Notes: a model not told the origin generated them from the letters alone. A stretch of DNA of 64,000 nucleotides from JBMNGH01 sp050949725 (GCA_050949725.1 JBMNGH010000010.1:8054-72053); one strand, 5' to 3'; numbered from the stretch's first letter, positions 44,132 through 52,887 are shown. A program made the numbers and translations.

Positions 44132-44272
44132 ATAATTGAAATCGTAAGTGTAGAGCCAGACGAAGGTTTAGTGCCAGGTGAAGAATATGAGTTTACTGTA
44201 GTAGTAAATTATGAGTTTGATGGAATTGGCCTTGTCTGGCTCTGTTTCTTTTCTACTCGGCCCGAGTTTTGA
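44132..44272 (+). pseudogene. Fragment of a beta-domain CDS within an inverted repeat
   Basis: A short frame without a start reads IVSVEPDEGLVPGEEYEFTV and VVNYEFDGIG, resembling an Ig-like or surface-protein strand pair. It is bounded by an inverted repeat AGAGCCAGAC(G)AAGG (44152-44166) / CCTTGTCTGGCTCT (44230-44243). Probably a gene remnant. The rest of 43848-44252 shows nothing else. Confidence 0.3.
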
Positions 44273-44846
44273 TCATTTTATCTATATACTGAAGCAGACG
44301 AGCCCCCAATAGAATCGTATTATAGCGGTCACCCATTTCCTTAACAAAATGCTGGAAAAGCCTGTGTTCCCCTTCGACGTCAAAATGTTTATTAATATAA
44401 AGATTTTTGACCAGCCGGGCGTTTTTGATGTATTCCAGCACCGTATTCCTGCTCACGAGTGACCGGATAACAACACCGCTCTTTAGATTGATGAGAGATG
44501 TCGTTCTCCCTTCCGGCATCACGCCCTGTATTTGGCCCAAATTGACATACCCAAGGGTCCCATCATTTGCTCCCAGTGGCTTTTTGCGGAATTTGATAGG
44601 TATTAGTAAAATATCCATACTGAGCGGTATTGGGACACCCAGCTTTTTGTTCAAAGGCTTACGGTAATGCCTTCTGATAGCCGAGAGGTCCACATTGTAA
44701 ATTTGTGCGATGTTTCTTAAGACAGTTTTGCAGGTTTTTCTATCGATGATTTCTTGACCATCAGCTGTAATAATTTTGGTTACATTACCTCCATTATACA
44801 CCGGAAGCATAGCGGCTATGCCACGTTTAACAGTTTCCTCAAGCAT
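44253..44846 (-). CDS. ComK-like protein
   Basis: A 198-residue protein. The arrangement matches ComK-like proteins: an early NGGNVTKIITADGQEIIDR strand pair, KTCKTVLRNIAQIYNVDLSA with the basic RRHYRKPL, then ILLIPIKFRKKPLGANDGTL, INLKSGVVIRSLVSRNTVLE and a C-terminal FVKEMGDRY. ComK is the competence master regulator in Bacillus; distant relatives occur in Clostridia without a known role. Similarity is weak and judged by pattern only. ATG 44846 with GGAGGTG upstream is preferred to the frame's earlier start. Last gene of the DUF1659-DUF2922-YvrJ series. Confidence 0.5.
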   Translation of the reverse strand: MLEETVKRGIAAMLPVYNGGNVTKIITADGQEIIDRKTCKTVLRNIAQIYNVDLSAIRRHYRKPLNKKLGVPIPLSMDILLIPIKFRKKPLGANDGTLGYVNLGQIQGVMPEGRTTSLINLKSGVVIRSLVSRNTVLEYIKNARLVKNLYINKHFDVEGEHRLFQHFVKEMGDRYNTILLGARLLQYIDKMIKTRAE

Positions 44847-44926
44847 ACCGAAACACCTCCATAAAATGTTAATTGGATGAGGCAATTCCATTATAATACA
44901 TTTTATAAGGAAAAAAAAGGGAAAAA

Positions 44927-45073
44927 TCACCTTTTCAGGGCTTCGATCACCCGTGATAGCTCATTTATGCTGTTGGTGAGGCTTTCCATTTTGGATTCAA
45001 AGCGGACAAGCAGATAGATTGAAACCGCAATCGGGAAGCCCACATTAGCAATCTGAGCAGTAAGCTCCTCCAT
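44927..45073 (-). CDS. YvrJ-family small protein
   Basis: A 48-residue protein: EELTAQIANVGFPIAVSIYL then LVRFESKMESLTNSINELSR. The sequence IANVGFPxAVSIYLLVR is the hallmark of the YvrJ family, a single hydrophobic helix followed by an amphipathic tail. Function unknown. A GGAGGGTGTTC-type ribosome binding site precedes ATG 45073. It regularly accompanies DUF2922 and DUF1659 proteins, which are its immediate upstream neighbours. Confidence 0.88.
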   Translation of the reverse strand: MEELTAQIANVGFPIAVSIYLLVRFESKMESLTNSINELSRVIEALKR

Positions 45074-45133
45074 GAACACCCTCCTTTCAAAGGATAGGCC
45101 GGGTGCTTACAGCATCCGGCCCGGTTATCTTTA

Positions 45134-45358
45134 TCATTCTTCTTTCGGGACTATTTCAACAACTTCTCTCGTGATTATCCTTGCGCTTACAGCTTTTATC
45201 AATTCACCGCCGGTTGTATCGAAGATATTGCTGGATACAATTGTGTTCATCGCACTCTCGACATCTTCCCGTGTGATATCTTCTTTAGGGTCTGATACAG
45301 ATATTCGTGAGTTTTTTCCCGCGGCATTTAGGAAAATCATCTCAAGGGTTTTTTCCAT
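45134..45358 (-). CDS. DUF2922 protein
   Basis: A 74-residue protein: KTLEMIFLNAAGKNSRISVS, DPKEDITREDVESAMNTIV, FDTTGGELIKAVSARIITRE. The paired strand and helix order and the sequence SARIITR are diagnostic of DUF2922. No function is known. It lies between DUF1659 and YvrJ on the minus strand, 49 bases after the former. Confidence 0.9.
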   Translation of the reverse strand: MEKTLEMIFLNAAGKNSRISVSDPKEDITREDVESAMNTIVSSNIFDTTGGELIKAVSARIITREVVEIVPKEE

Positions 45359-45407
45359 ATACTTTCACCTCCGGTTTCTTAATATGTCCAAATCCAAACA
45401 AAATTGT

Positions 45408-45632
45408 CTAAGTCTCGATCAATTCAGATACAAGCACGCGCTTAACTGCATTGGCAGGATGAATCTGCAGGCCGATGAGCTGCTGTGCCACACTCATCAC
45501 ATCCTCATCTGCCGCATCGGTTTTGACGCCCCTGAAAGATCTCGTCCTAAATATAGGCTTGTCATCTTCGTCGACCCCTGTTTGAAAGACCAATTGCAGC
45601 GTCGAATCGACAGGTGTGCTTACAACAGGCAT
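45408..45632 (-). CDS. DUF1659 protein
   Basis: A 74-residue protein: STLQLVFQTGVDEDDKPIFR, TRSFRGVKTDAADEDVMSVA, QQLIGLQIHPANAVKRVLVS. The RSFRGVK and DEDVMxVAxxL parts mark DUF1659. First gene of the minus-strand cluster. The upstream TATAAT (minus strand, at 45664-45669) and GGGGAGGTG support a local promoter. Function unknown. Confidence 0.9.
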   Translation of the reverse strand: MPVVSTPVDSTLQLVFQTGVDEDDKPIFRTRSFRGVKTDAADEDVMSVAQQLIGLQIHPANAVKRVLVSELIET

Positions 45633-46074
45633 GTTTTCACCTCCCCTTCAATTTTTCATCTCCATTATAGACCCGGCAGAAAAAAATAAAAAAAGATGAC
45701 TCAGGCCAACTCACAGCCGACCTGGTGCAATTCAACGACGACTTGCAGCAAGTCGGCTAATTTTTACCGAAAAAAAGCCAAAAAGTTAATGGAAAAATAG
45801 CCCAGTTGGGACAAGTCATTGAGTTTAAATGCAGCCGAACGATGGTTAAGTTGTGAAAAAGCTTAAGGAGAGCTGCAAACCGAACAACATACCTTACTAT
45901 TTAACGTTCAGTCAAAAAACCACAAAGCCCGAAGCATCAAATAAGCGGCATATCCTCAACTTTTGTGACAACGATTCCGTTTTTTTAGACAAAAATCCCA
46001 TAGAAGAAGGAAATTTATACTTTTTGTAGAATTAGATACAAAATAAGTGTATAATTGAAAAAAGAGGTTGTTGT
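45633..46074. other. Divergent intergenic region before loaP
   Basis: No gene is supported in 440 bases. It carries the minus-strand promoter of DUF1659 (TATAAT at 45664-45669, minus strand). On the plus strand a TTTTGTA...TACAAAA palindrome (46022-46043) overlaps the promoter region of loaP, whose -10 is TATAAT at 46050-46055 without a good -35. Confidence 0.45.
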
Positions 46075-46590
46075 GTGTTGAAAAAGTGGTTTGTGATATA
46101 CACACTGACAGGCAATGAAGATAGGGTAAAGAAGTTGATTTCAACAATATATCCCCGTGAAGAAGTAAAACCCTTAGTACCGTCAAGACGCCTCAAAGAG
46201 ATCAAACAGGGTGTTGAGACAGTAAAGACGCGCACCATGTTTCCCGGCTACGTCTTTATAGAGACAAACCTGAGTAATGAGCTTTATCGAAGCATGATGC
46301 GGATACCGAGCATAGTAAAGCTATTGAAGGTAGACAGCGAACCGGTCCCCGTCCCCGACGAGGAGATGCACCCCATACTTAAGCTAACAGCAGATTCCGA
46401 GATAATAGGATTTTCAAAGGGGATCAGGATTGGGACAAAGGTGAAGATAATAGACGGTCCTCTTAAATCTTTCGAGGGTCGGATTATCAGCATAGATGCC
46501 AGAAAGGGCAGGGCCAAGGTCTGCCTTGACCTTCTGGGAGAAGGAAAAAGGGTTGATCTTGGTTTGGTTGTGTTGAAAGATATTTGTTGA
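46075..46590 (+). CDS. loaP: LoaP-type NusG paralogue (antiterminator)
   Basis: A 171-residue NusG-family protein. The NGN domain has WFVIYTLTGNEDRVKKLIST, VPSRRLKEIKQGVETVKTRT and MFPGYVFIETNLSNELYRSM; the KOW domain has GTKVKIIDGPLKSFEGRIIS. It is shorter than housekeeping NusG, and like LoaP it heads a very long surface-polysaccharide operon. LoaP binds a hairpin in its leader RNA and stays with polymerase to read through terminators. A candidate hairpin lies at 46658-46689, between this gene and cpsB. GTG 46075 has AGAGG seven bases upstream. Confidence 0.85.
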   Translation: MLKKWFVIYTLTGNEDRVKKLISTIYPREEVKPLVPSRRLKEIKQGVETVKTRTMFPGYVFIETNLSNELYRSMMRIPSIVKLLKVDSEPVPVPDEEMHPILKLTADSEIIGFSKGIRIGTKVKIIDGPLKSFEGRIISIDARKGRAKVCLDLLGEGKRVDLGLVVLKDIC

Positions 46591-46657
46591 CAATAAGAAA
46601 TAATTGATACAGTTTAATTTATTTACCAAGATTGTATTAAACATATTTGTTGACATA

Positions 46658-46689
46658 TACCCATGAGGTCGTTTCGGCGCCCTTGGGTA
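46658..46689 (+). promoter_or_regulatory. Candidate LoaP-recognised RNA hairpin
   Basis: TACCCA and TGGGTA close a stem whose inner part (GG-CG-TTT-CG-CC-like) can pair again, giving a two-part hairpin in the leader between loaP and cpsB. This matches the place and two-part shape expected of a LoaP target; no T-run follows, so it is not a terminator. Confidence 0.45.
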
Positions 46690-46831
46690 AGAAAATAAAT
46701 GATTTTCAACAAGCTGATTTTTTTTAATATGAAATTAGCCATGGGAGAAGTGCAGCCTATTTTAATGTAAAAACTTTCCAACAACTGACAGAGATTAAGG
46801 GGTATAGGGGGCAAGACAAGGAGGAGGAAAA

Positions 46832-47644
46832 TTGATAGATATTCACAGTCATATTTTGCCGGGCCTTGACGATGGCTCCCCTGACATGGAAACATCTATT
46901 AAAATGGCCAGGATAGCCATATCAGAAGGAATAACGAAAATGATCGCAACCCCGCATTTTATAGAAGACGACAAGGAACTGGACAGGGGCGAGGTCATCG
47001 ACAAGGTGAAACAGCTAAATTTGGAATTTAGCGAGAGAAATCTTGATCTTGAGATATTTCCCGGCGAAGAAGTTTTCTTGACCCCAAACATTGTGAGACT
47101 TTATGAAGAAGGCAAGATAATAACACTGTGTGATCAGAACAAATACGTACTAGTAGAACTACCACTCATGAGCCTTCCGACGTATTGCATGGACATAATT
47201 TACTCGTTTAAACTCAAAGGCATTACTGTTATAATAGCCCATCCTGAGAGAAATAGGGAAATTGCAAGAGATCAAGAACTGTTAAAAGAATTTATTAAAA
47301 TTGGGGCACTTGTGCAGGTCAACTCTCTCAGTTTAACAGGGGTTTTCGGGAGAAAGGCCAAGTATGCGGCTGAAAAGATTGTCCGGTCGGGCATGACACA
47401 CTTTATCGCCACAGACTGTCATACCGCAAGGTCCAGGTCACCCCGCATCAAAAAGGCTTTAAACAATATCCCCCAGTCAGGTGCTAAGCTAATGCTGTTT
47501 GATAACCCAAACCGGGTTATCAAGGGGGAGGATATCGACAATTTTGAAGGAAGTTACAGTGGTAAAGGGATTAGCTTTTTTGAAAGGCTGGCTTTGTTTG
47601 GTGACAGCTTTAAGAGCATGAAGGAGGTAAAACATGAAATTTAG
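46832..47644 (+). CDS. cpsB: CpsB/CapC-type tyrosine-protein phosphatase (PHP fold)
   Basis: A 270-residue manganese-dependent phosphatase that dephosphorylates CpsD-type kinases. PHP motifs are IDIHSHILPGLDDGS (His-x-His), MIATPHF, FPGEEVFL, IIAHPERNR, HFIATDCHTARSR. TTG 46832 follows GGAGGAGG. It works with the Wzz-like and CpsD proteins encoded 4-5 kb downstream. Its stop overlaps the next SLH gene by 11 bases, coupling the two. Confidence 0.94.
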   Translation: MIDIHSHILPGLDDGSPDMETSIKMARIAISEGITKMIATPHFIEDDKELDRGEVIDKVKQLNLEFSERNLDLEIFPGEEVFLTPNIVRLYEEGKIITLCDQNKYVLVELPLMSLPTYCMDIIYSFKLKGITVIIAHPERNREIARDQELLKEFIKIGALVQVNSLSLTGVFGRKAKYAAEKIVRSGMTHFIATDCHTARSRSPRIKKALNNIPQSGAKLMLFDNPNRVIKGEDIDNFEGSYSGKGISFFERLALFGDSFKSMKEVKHEI

Positions 47645-48692
47645 AACAAAGGCCGCGGCATTTATTTTTTGTGCGATTTTTATGCTTTGTGTTCTTCCGG
47701 TTCAAGCAATCGGATTCAACGAGGGGCTAATAGACATTGTATTTGAAAAACTGGCTTCCATGGATCCACAGACAAAGGATGATGCGGTCTCCCTATTAAA
47801 AGACTATTTCGTCTCAGATCAAAGTCTTGAGTACCTGAAGAACGATGTGCCCAGCATCCTGAGATTAGTTGTTGGAGAAGATTACGAAAATTGGCTTGCA
47901 GAAAAGGGGCTGACAGTCGAAAAGATAAGAGATGAGATCGACTGGTTGAAAAAATGGGACAAGCAAGACAGGATGAATATCCTTGACATGGCTAGAGATG
48001 GAGATAAAGAAGGTGTAAAAGAGCTGCTCGAAAAATATGAAAGCGTCAGGGGCGAAGACAGCACACCGGGAGGGCCAAGCGGCGATGTATCCGACAGAGA
48101 CGATGAAGGCCTGCCCGAACAGCCTGTATTTGACGACATTCAGGACCACTGGGCCAAACCCTACATTGAATTTATTAGTTTAAAAGGAATTGTAAAGGGC
48201 AAGGCAGAAGGCATCTTTGCACCTGAGGACAGGGTCACAAGGGCAGAGTTTACAGCAATGTTGGTCAGGCTCCTTGGGCTCGAACAAACCGAAAGCTCGG
48301 ATTTAGAGCTTCCCTTCGCCGATGTATCTGAACAAGATTGGTTTTACGGTGTTGTCAAAGCAGCGTACAACCATCAGCTCGCAAGAGGAAAAGGCGACAT
48401 TTTTGATCCCCATGGGCTGATTACACGTGAGGAAATGGTAGTGCTCATAACCCGAGCCGCTTCATTCAAAGGTAAATCAACATTAGTCGACAGCGTTGAG
48501 ATAGAAAACCTGCTCTCGGCATTCAAAGATAGGGCTTTAATTTCCGACTGGGCAAAGACGGACGTATGCGCAGCACTAAAGCTTGGCCTCGTGCACGGTA
48601 TGTCACCTGACGAATTTGCCCCAAAAGCGACTGCCACAAGGGCTCAGGCGGCTACCACAATGTACAACCTTTATTCTGCGATTTACGAATAA
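47634..48692 (+). CDS. SLH-domain protein within the polysaccharide operon
   Basis: A 352-residue secreted protein. Signal peptide 1-25 (FIFCAIFMLCVLPVQAIG), a helical middle (about 30-135, DEIDWLKKWDKQDRMNILDM), a short Gly/Asp-rich linker and three C-terminal SLH domains (about 165-215, 228-285 and 295-345; IVKGKAEGIFAPEDRVTRAE is one). It begins inside the last codons of cpsB, so it is translated with it. Placing an SLH protein here suggests that it binds the polymer this locus makes or anchors the assembly apparatus at the wall. Confidence 0.9.
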   Translation: MKFRTKAAAFIFCAIFMLCVLPVQAIGFNEGLIDIVFEKLASMDPQTKDDAVSLLKDYFVSDQSLEYLKNDVPSILRLVVGEDYENWLAEKGLTVEKIRDEIDWLKKWDKQDRMNILDMARDGDKEGVKELLEKYESVRGEDSTPGGPSGDVSDRDDEGLPEQPVFDDIQDHWAKPYIEFISLKGIVKGKAEGIFAPEDRVTRAEFTAMLVRLLGLEQTESSDLELPFADVSEQDWFYGVVKAAYNHQLARGKGDIFDPHGLITREEMVVLITRAASFKGKSTLVDSVEIENLLSAFKDRALISDWAKTDVCAALKLGLVHGMSPDEFAPKATATRAQAATTMYNLYSAIYE

Positions 48693-48762
48693 GCCTGGCG
48701 GAAATAACACGTAAACCTAAACCATGATTTATGGAATTAAGAAAAAAGGAGGAGAAATTCCG

Positions 48763-50796
48763 ATGACCAAAAGGAAGATAGTGGCACTTATTGTTGCTAT
48801 ACTGCTCATGGCATTGCCACTCACACAAGTGATGGCAGATACAAGATCAAACATAGAGGAAGCACTGATAGCATTTAAAGCCAGAACCAGCGATATAAGC
48901 GATCAACTACCTGACCTCATCGACATAGTAGAAAGGCTTCAAGGGAAAGGCGCATTGAGGGATGCGTTTGGATTGATTGCAGAAAATGAAGGATTACACT
49001 CGAGGTTTGGTAATATAACTGAAGAAAACATAAGAGAAGCGCTTGAAATATTTAAAACAAGAAGATGGATTTAATGGTTCAAAGACTACCTGAACGATGA
49101 AGTCGAAGAATCCGAGTTTGTTTCATGGCTCGAAGATACATTCAATATGATTGCTAAAGAAGACCAAGCACCTCTAAAAGCCTTAGACGCTAAAATAATA
49201 GAGAAATTCGGAAGCTGGAAGGAATGCCTAAAGCATATAAAGGCCCTTACTGACAGAGATGGAGTATTTACGAAAAATCTACAGTTTACGTACAACAGGA
49301 CAAATAAGACCCTTGAAGTAGCGCCTAAGTCAGGCCTGCTTGCTGCGCTCAATGGATACATAGAAAATGATATGGACAACAAAATAGCCCCATTCACCAA
49401 TGGCGAAATCGCCACATTGATAAGTGCGGGCAACGAAATCCTTGGCAAACTTTCCGGCGATGATGCCCTGACAGTAGCAGAGGCCATTGATGACCTGGGC
49501 TTCGATGTAAAACGTGTTCCGAGCCCACCCAGTGGCGGTGGCGGTGGCAAAGATACAGAGGAACCGGAAGAACCCGAGGTGCCCGAGGAACCCGAAGTAG
49601 TTGTGCCTGACGACCCCGAAGAACCGGTTTCAGTAAACATTCCCGCAAATTCCGCAAAGGTGGATGTAACAAACGGCAAGTCTGTAGTTACATTCGACGA
49701 AGATGTTGTCGAAGAAATGCTTCAGCTCATCTCAGAAGCAGAAGAAGAGGCTGAAGAAGAGCAGCCCATCGCTTTTACCATCGACCTGTCTGACAGTGAT
49801 GAAATAACAGACGACGTCGAAGTGAATATCCCTGCAGAAGTCATTTCAGCTGCATTTGAAAAAGGCGCCACAGTGACCGTTGTGCTGAATGACGTAACTA
49901 TAGATATCCCGGCAGATGCCATAACATATGGCGATGCTGAGACAATAAAGATAAACACTACAGCTTTAGATCCAAGAGAAGCACTTGAAGGAATATCTGA
50001 TCTAGACGACATGAGCGCAATAGGGAACGTTCAGGAAATATTCATAACCTCTAATGGAGAGCCCGTAGAGTTTAATGAAAACATTGCAATACGCTTCAAC
50101 CTAAAAGGTGTAACAGCAAACATAGACATGCTAGGCATTTACTATGTGAACGAGGAAGAAAACACCATCGAGTTTGTCACCGGAAAAGTCGACAGACCGG
50201 GCCAGCAGATTACGGCCGTTGTGCCACACCTCAGCAAATACGTGCTGATGGAATACGACAAGACTTTCGCAGATATCCAGCAGCACTGGGCGAAGAGCTA
50301 CATCGAATCAATGGCATCAAAACATGTGCTGCACGGCAAGAGCGAGACCGAGTTTGCCCCTCAAGACCCGATTACCAGGGCAGAATTTGCCAAAATCGTA
50401 GTAACCGCTATGGAACTTGATGTAAGACAATACCAGGGCGTATTCCAAGACGTTTCTGCTGATGACTGGTTTGCAGGCTACGTGCAGACAGCTTACGATT
50501 TAGGGCTGATCACCGGCAAGTCAGCTGGAGTATTCGACCCCAATGGCCCGATCACAAGGCAGGAAATGATGACCATAATAGGCAGGGCATTAGGAGAAGA
50601 CACAAATAAAGATGCAGACCAGGTGTTGGCCCCATACAAAGATAGCGGCGATGTGGCCGAATACGCGAGAGAGCATGTTGCACTCCTCATAGAAAAAGCG
50701 TTTGTGGAAGGATATCCCGACATGACATTGAGACCTGCAGCAGAGATAAGCAGAGCTGAAGCAGCAAAGATAATTTACTCCTTCTATAATTATTAA
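48763..50796 (+). pseudogene. SLH-domain protein interrupted by an in-frame TAA
   Basis: One reading frame of 677 codons with a single TAA at 49072-49074, no frame shift. The first part (signal peptide ALIVAILLMALPLTQVMADT, then a helical domain) ends ...ALEIFKTRRWI, and after the stop WFKDYLNDEVEESEFVSWLE continues the domain. Further on are a Pro/Glu linker (EEPEEPEVPEEPEVVVPDD), a beta domain (about 150-390 of the second part) and three SLH domains at the C terminus (SKHVLHGKSETEFAPQDPIT). ATG 48763 has AGGAGG upstream. A one-base change, readthrough or sequencing error may explain the stop. Confidence 0.85.
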
Positions 50797-50817
50797 TACG
50801 AACAGACAAACAACTTA

Positions 50818-50838
50818 GGGGGCACTCCGGTGTGCCCC
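50818..50838 (+). promoter_or_regulatory. GC-rich intra-operon hairpin without T-run
   Basis: GGGGCAC / GTGCCCC form a 7-bp stem with a six-base loop between the SLH gene and the next CDS. Lacking the T-run, it is a pause or weak-terminator candidate in the LoaP operon. Confidence 0.5.
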
Positions 50839-50862
50839 TCATTAATCGTCAAATAGAGGAGA

Positions 50863-51399
50863 TTGATTGTAATCATAAGCAGAAAACGCATTTATATTAT
50901 CACCTTAATACTGTTTGTAATTATTGCCTTCGGATATTACATATTCATAAACAAAGCATTTGATTTGGCTCAACACCTTCTGGAGGAAGGCTTTGTAGAA
51001 CAGGTAGAAAAACCTGATAATACCGAGCCGACGCCTGAAAGCAGTGAAAGTCATGATATTGAAAATCTACCCGGAAGCGAACGTGGCAAACAAAAGCATG
51101 AAGAACCTGCCCGAGATCCCGCCGGAAGAGCTGAAAGGGTTGAAATAGATAATAGCGACAAAGACAAGGTTTACGATATAAGTGAAAGAATCAGTTTTGC
51201 GGACAAGAGGAGAATAATCCACCTTGTCTCAAAAAAGCTCTCTTCCCGAGATATAAATTACCTGCTTGGTCTTTTCAAGGGAGGGCTGACCCCACAGGAA
51301 AAGAAAAAAGCACTAGAGCTTGCCTTTGAACGTTTTACTCAACAAGAAATAAAGGAAATACAGGCATTATACAATAAATACAAAAAATATGTTGACTGA
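50863..51399 (+). CDS. Membrane-anchored protein of unknown function
   Basis: A 178-residue protein: one membrane segment (about 9-30, IYIITLILFVIIAFGYYIFI), a long acidic, Pro/Glu-rich linker (about 50-105) and a C-terminal helical part (SFADKRRIIHLVSKKLSSRD, EKKKALELAFERFTQQEIKE). No family recognised. Start is unclear: TTG 50863 lies only one base after AGAGGAG, so a slightly later non-ATG start may be used. It overlaps the next gene by 11 bases, so is coupled to the Wzz-like protein. Confidence 0.65.
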   Translation: MIVIISRKRIYIITLILFVIIAFGYYIFINKAFDLAQHLLEEGFVEQVEKPDNTEPTPESSESHDIENLPGSERGKQKHEEPARDPAGRAERVEIDNSDKDKVYDISERISFADKRRIIHLVSKKLSSRDINYLLGLFKGGLTPQEKKKALELAFERFTQQEIKEIQALYNKYKKYVD

Positions 51400-52135
51400 A
51401 GGTGCGAAAAAATTGAACCAAAAAAAAGGGGCAGAAGAATTTTTCGAAGAGGAAATTTCGCTCAAAGAGATTTTTTCCGTTATTCGCAAGAGGATAAAGA
51501 TAATACTCATAGTAGCTGTCATAGCAGTGATCATATCTGCCGTCTTCACCTTTGCTGTTCTCAAGCCGGAATATGAGTCAAATACCACGCTTATGGTAGG
51601 AACTCCTGTGCACAGGGTGGCTGTTGGTGAAGCGGATCAAATAACATACCAGGAGGTCCAGACAAACAGGCTGCTTGTCTCAACGTATGGTGAAATAGCC
51701 AAAAGCCGGTCTGTCCTGGACAATGTCATAAAATCGCTCAACCTTGAGACAGGTACAGCCGAACTTCGCGAAAAAATTAATGTAAGTCTGGTTAAGGATA
51801 CGGAAATCATCCGCATAAGCGTAACGGATAACGACCCTAAAATGGCTGCTGAGATAGCGAATGTGCTGGCAGAAGCCTTTTCACAACAGGTTGTCAAGAT
51901 AATGAATATCGAAAACATCAAGGTGATAGATGAGGCTGTCCAACCCATCAGCGCCGTGAGGCCAAGGCATAAGCTCAATCTTTCTATCGGCCTTGTGCTC
52001 GGCGTCATTATCGGTGTGTTTGCAGCATTTATCCTTGAGTTTTTCGATACATCCATAAAATCTCCTGAAGATGTGGCGAAATATCTGGATCTACCAGTTA
52101 TCGGCACAATACCCTATGTTCAAAAAGAAGGCTGA
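51389..52135 (+). CDS. Polysaccharide chain-length determinant / tyrosine-kinase adaptor (Wzz, CapA-like)
   Basis: A 248-residue membrane protein: N-terminal helix about 37-58 (KIILIVAVIAVIISAVFTFA), an extracytoplasmic Wzz domain, and a C-terminal helix about 195-215 (LSIGLVLGVIIGVFAAFILE), followed by FFDTSIKSPEDVAKYLDLPVIGTIP, the cytoplasmic end that activates CpsD-like kinases. This is the CapA/YveK half of a split BY-kinase system. A TTG at 51413 is an alternative start. CpsD follows after 23 bases. Confidence 0.93.
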   Translation: MLTEGAKKLNQKKGAEEFFEEEISLKEIFSVIRKRIKIILIVAVIAVIISAVFTFAVLKPEYESNTTLMVGTPVHRVAVGEADQITYQEVQTNRLLVSTYGEIAKSRSVLDNVIKSLNLETGTAELREKINVSLVKDTEIIRISVTDNDPKMAAEIANVLAEAFSQQVVKIMNIENIKVIDEAVQPISAVRPRHKLNLSIGLVLGVIIGVFAAFILEFFDTSIKSPEDVAKYLDLPVIGTIPYVQKEG

Positions 52136-52158
52136 TGAAGAAAGAGAGGTAAACATTC

Positions 52159-52887
52159 ATGGAACAAGACAAACTAGACAGACTGCAGAACCTGATGGTA
52201 GCTGATGACCCGAAATCAGCAGTATCTGAAGCCTTCCGAGTTCTGAGGACAAACCTCCAGTTTTCCAGTGTGGATAAGCAGCTGAAGATAATATCCGTAA
52301 CGAGCAGTTACCCCGGAGAAGGCAAGACGACCATTTGTTCAAACCTTGCCGTCTCTGTTGCGAGCACGGGAAAAAAAGTGCTCCTGATAGATGCTGACTT
52401 GAGGAAACCGAGGATTCAGAAGGTGTTTTTACTTGAGAACTTCAAAGGTCTTTCAAACCTGTTGGCAGAAAAACTAAAGCTCCAATCGGTTGTCAACAAC
52501 CTTGACATAGAAAATATGCATGTAATAACGAGCGGCCCCGTGCCGCCAAACCCTGCAGAGATGCTGGGTTCTGACAGGATGAAAGACTTTTTGAATGAAG
52601 CATCTTCCGCTTACGACGTAATTTTACTTGATGCCCCGCCTGTAAACACTGTTGCAGACGTATCAATACTGTCGTCCTATGTAGACGGTGTCATTCTCGT
52701 CGTCGAGGTTGGCACTACACCACGGGAGGCAGTAATGATAGCAAAGCAGCAGCTGGAGAAGGTGAATGCAAATATAATAGGCGTAGTCCTCAACAAGGTA
52801 GAACACCATGGAGCGGGTTACTATTACTACTACTATTACTACGACGAAGGTAGTAAAAAACAGCGCAGAAGAAAGCGCAGAGTGTAA
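52159..52887 (+). CDS. cpsD: CpsD/CapB-type protein-tyrosine kinase
   Basis: A 242-residue bacterial BY-kinase. Walker A SSYPGEGKTTICSNLAVSVA (about 50-69), Walker A' LLIDADLRKPR, Walker B VILLDAPPVNTVADV, and the substrate-like tail GAGYYYYYYYYDEG with eight adjacent Tyr, then a basic end KKQRRRKRRV. Autophosphorylation of the Tyr cluster and its removal by CpsB control polymer length and export. Operon partner is the Wzz-like protein directly upstream. Confidence 0.95.
   Translation: MEQDKLDRLQNLMVADDPKSAVSEAFRVLRTNLQFSSVDKQLKIISVTSSYPGEGKTTICSNLAVSVASTGKKVLLIDADLRKPRIQKVFLLENFKGLSNLLAEKLKLQSVVNNLDIENMHVITSGPVPPNPAEMLGSDRMKDFLNEASSAYDVILLDAPPVNTVADVSILSSYVDGVILVVEVGTTPREAVMIAKQQLEKVNANIIGVVLNKVEHHGAGYYYYYYYYDEGSKKQRRRKRRV

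Noticed and set aside
45072..45689. 205-codon plus-strand frame over 45.1-45.7 kb
   Set aside because: It is the shadow of the DUF1659 and DUF2922 genes, both of which have family signatures and ribosome binding sites on the minus strand.
49394..49679. Minus-strand frames rich in Gly/Ser/Pro over the SLH linker
   Set aside because: Antisense of the Pro/Glu linker of the SLH protein; low-complexity artefact.
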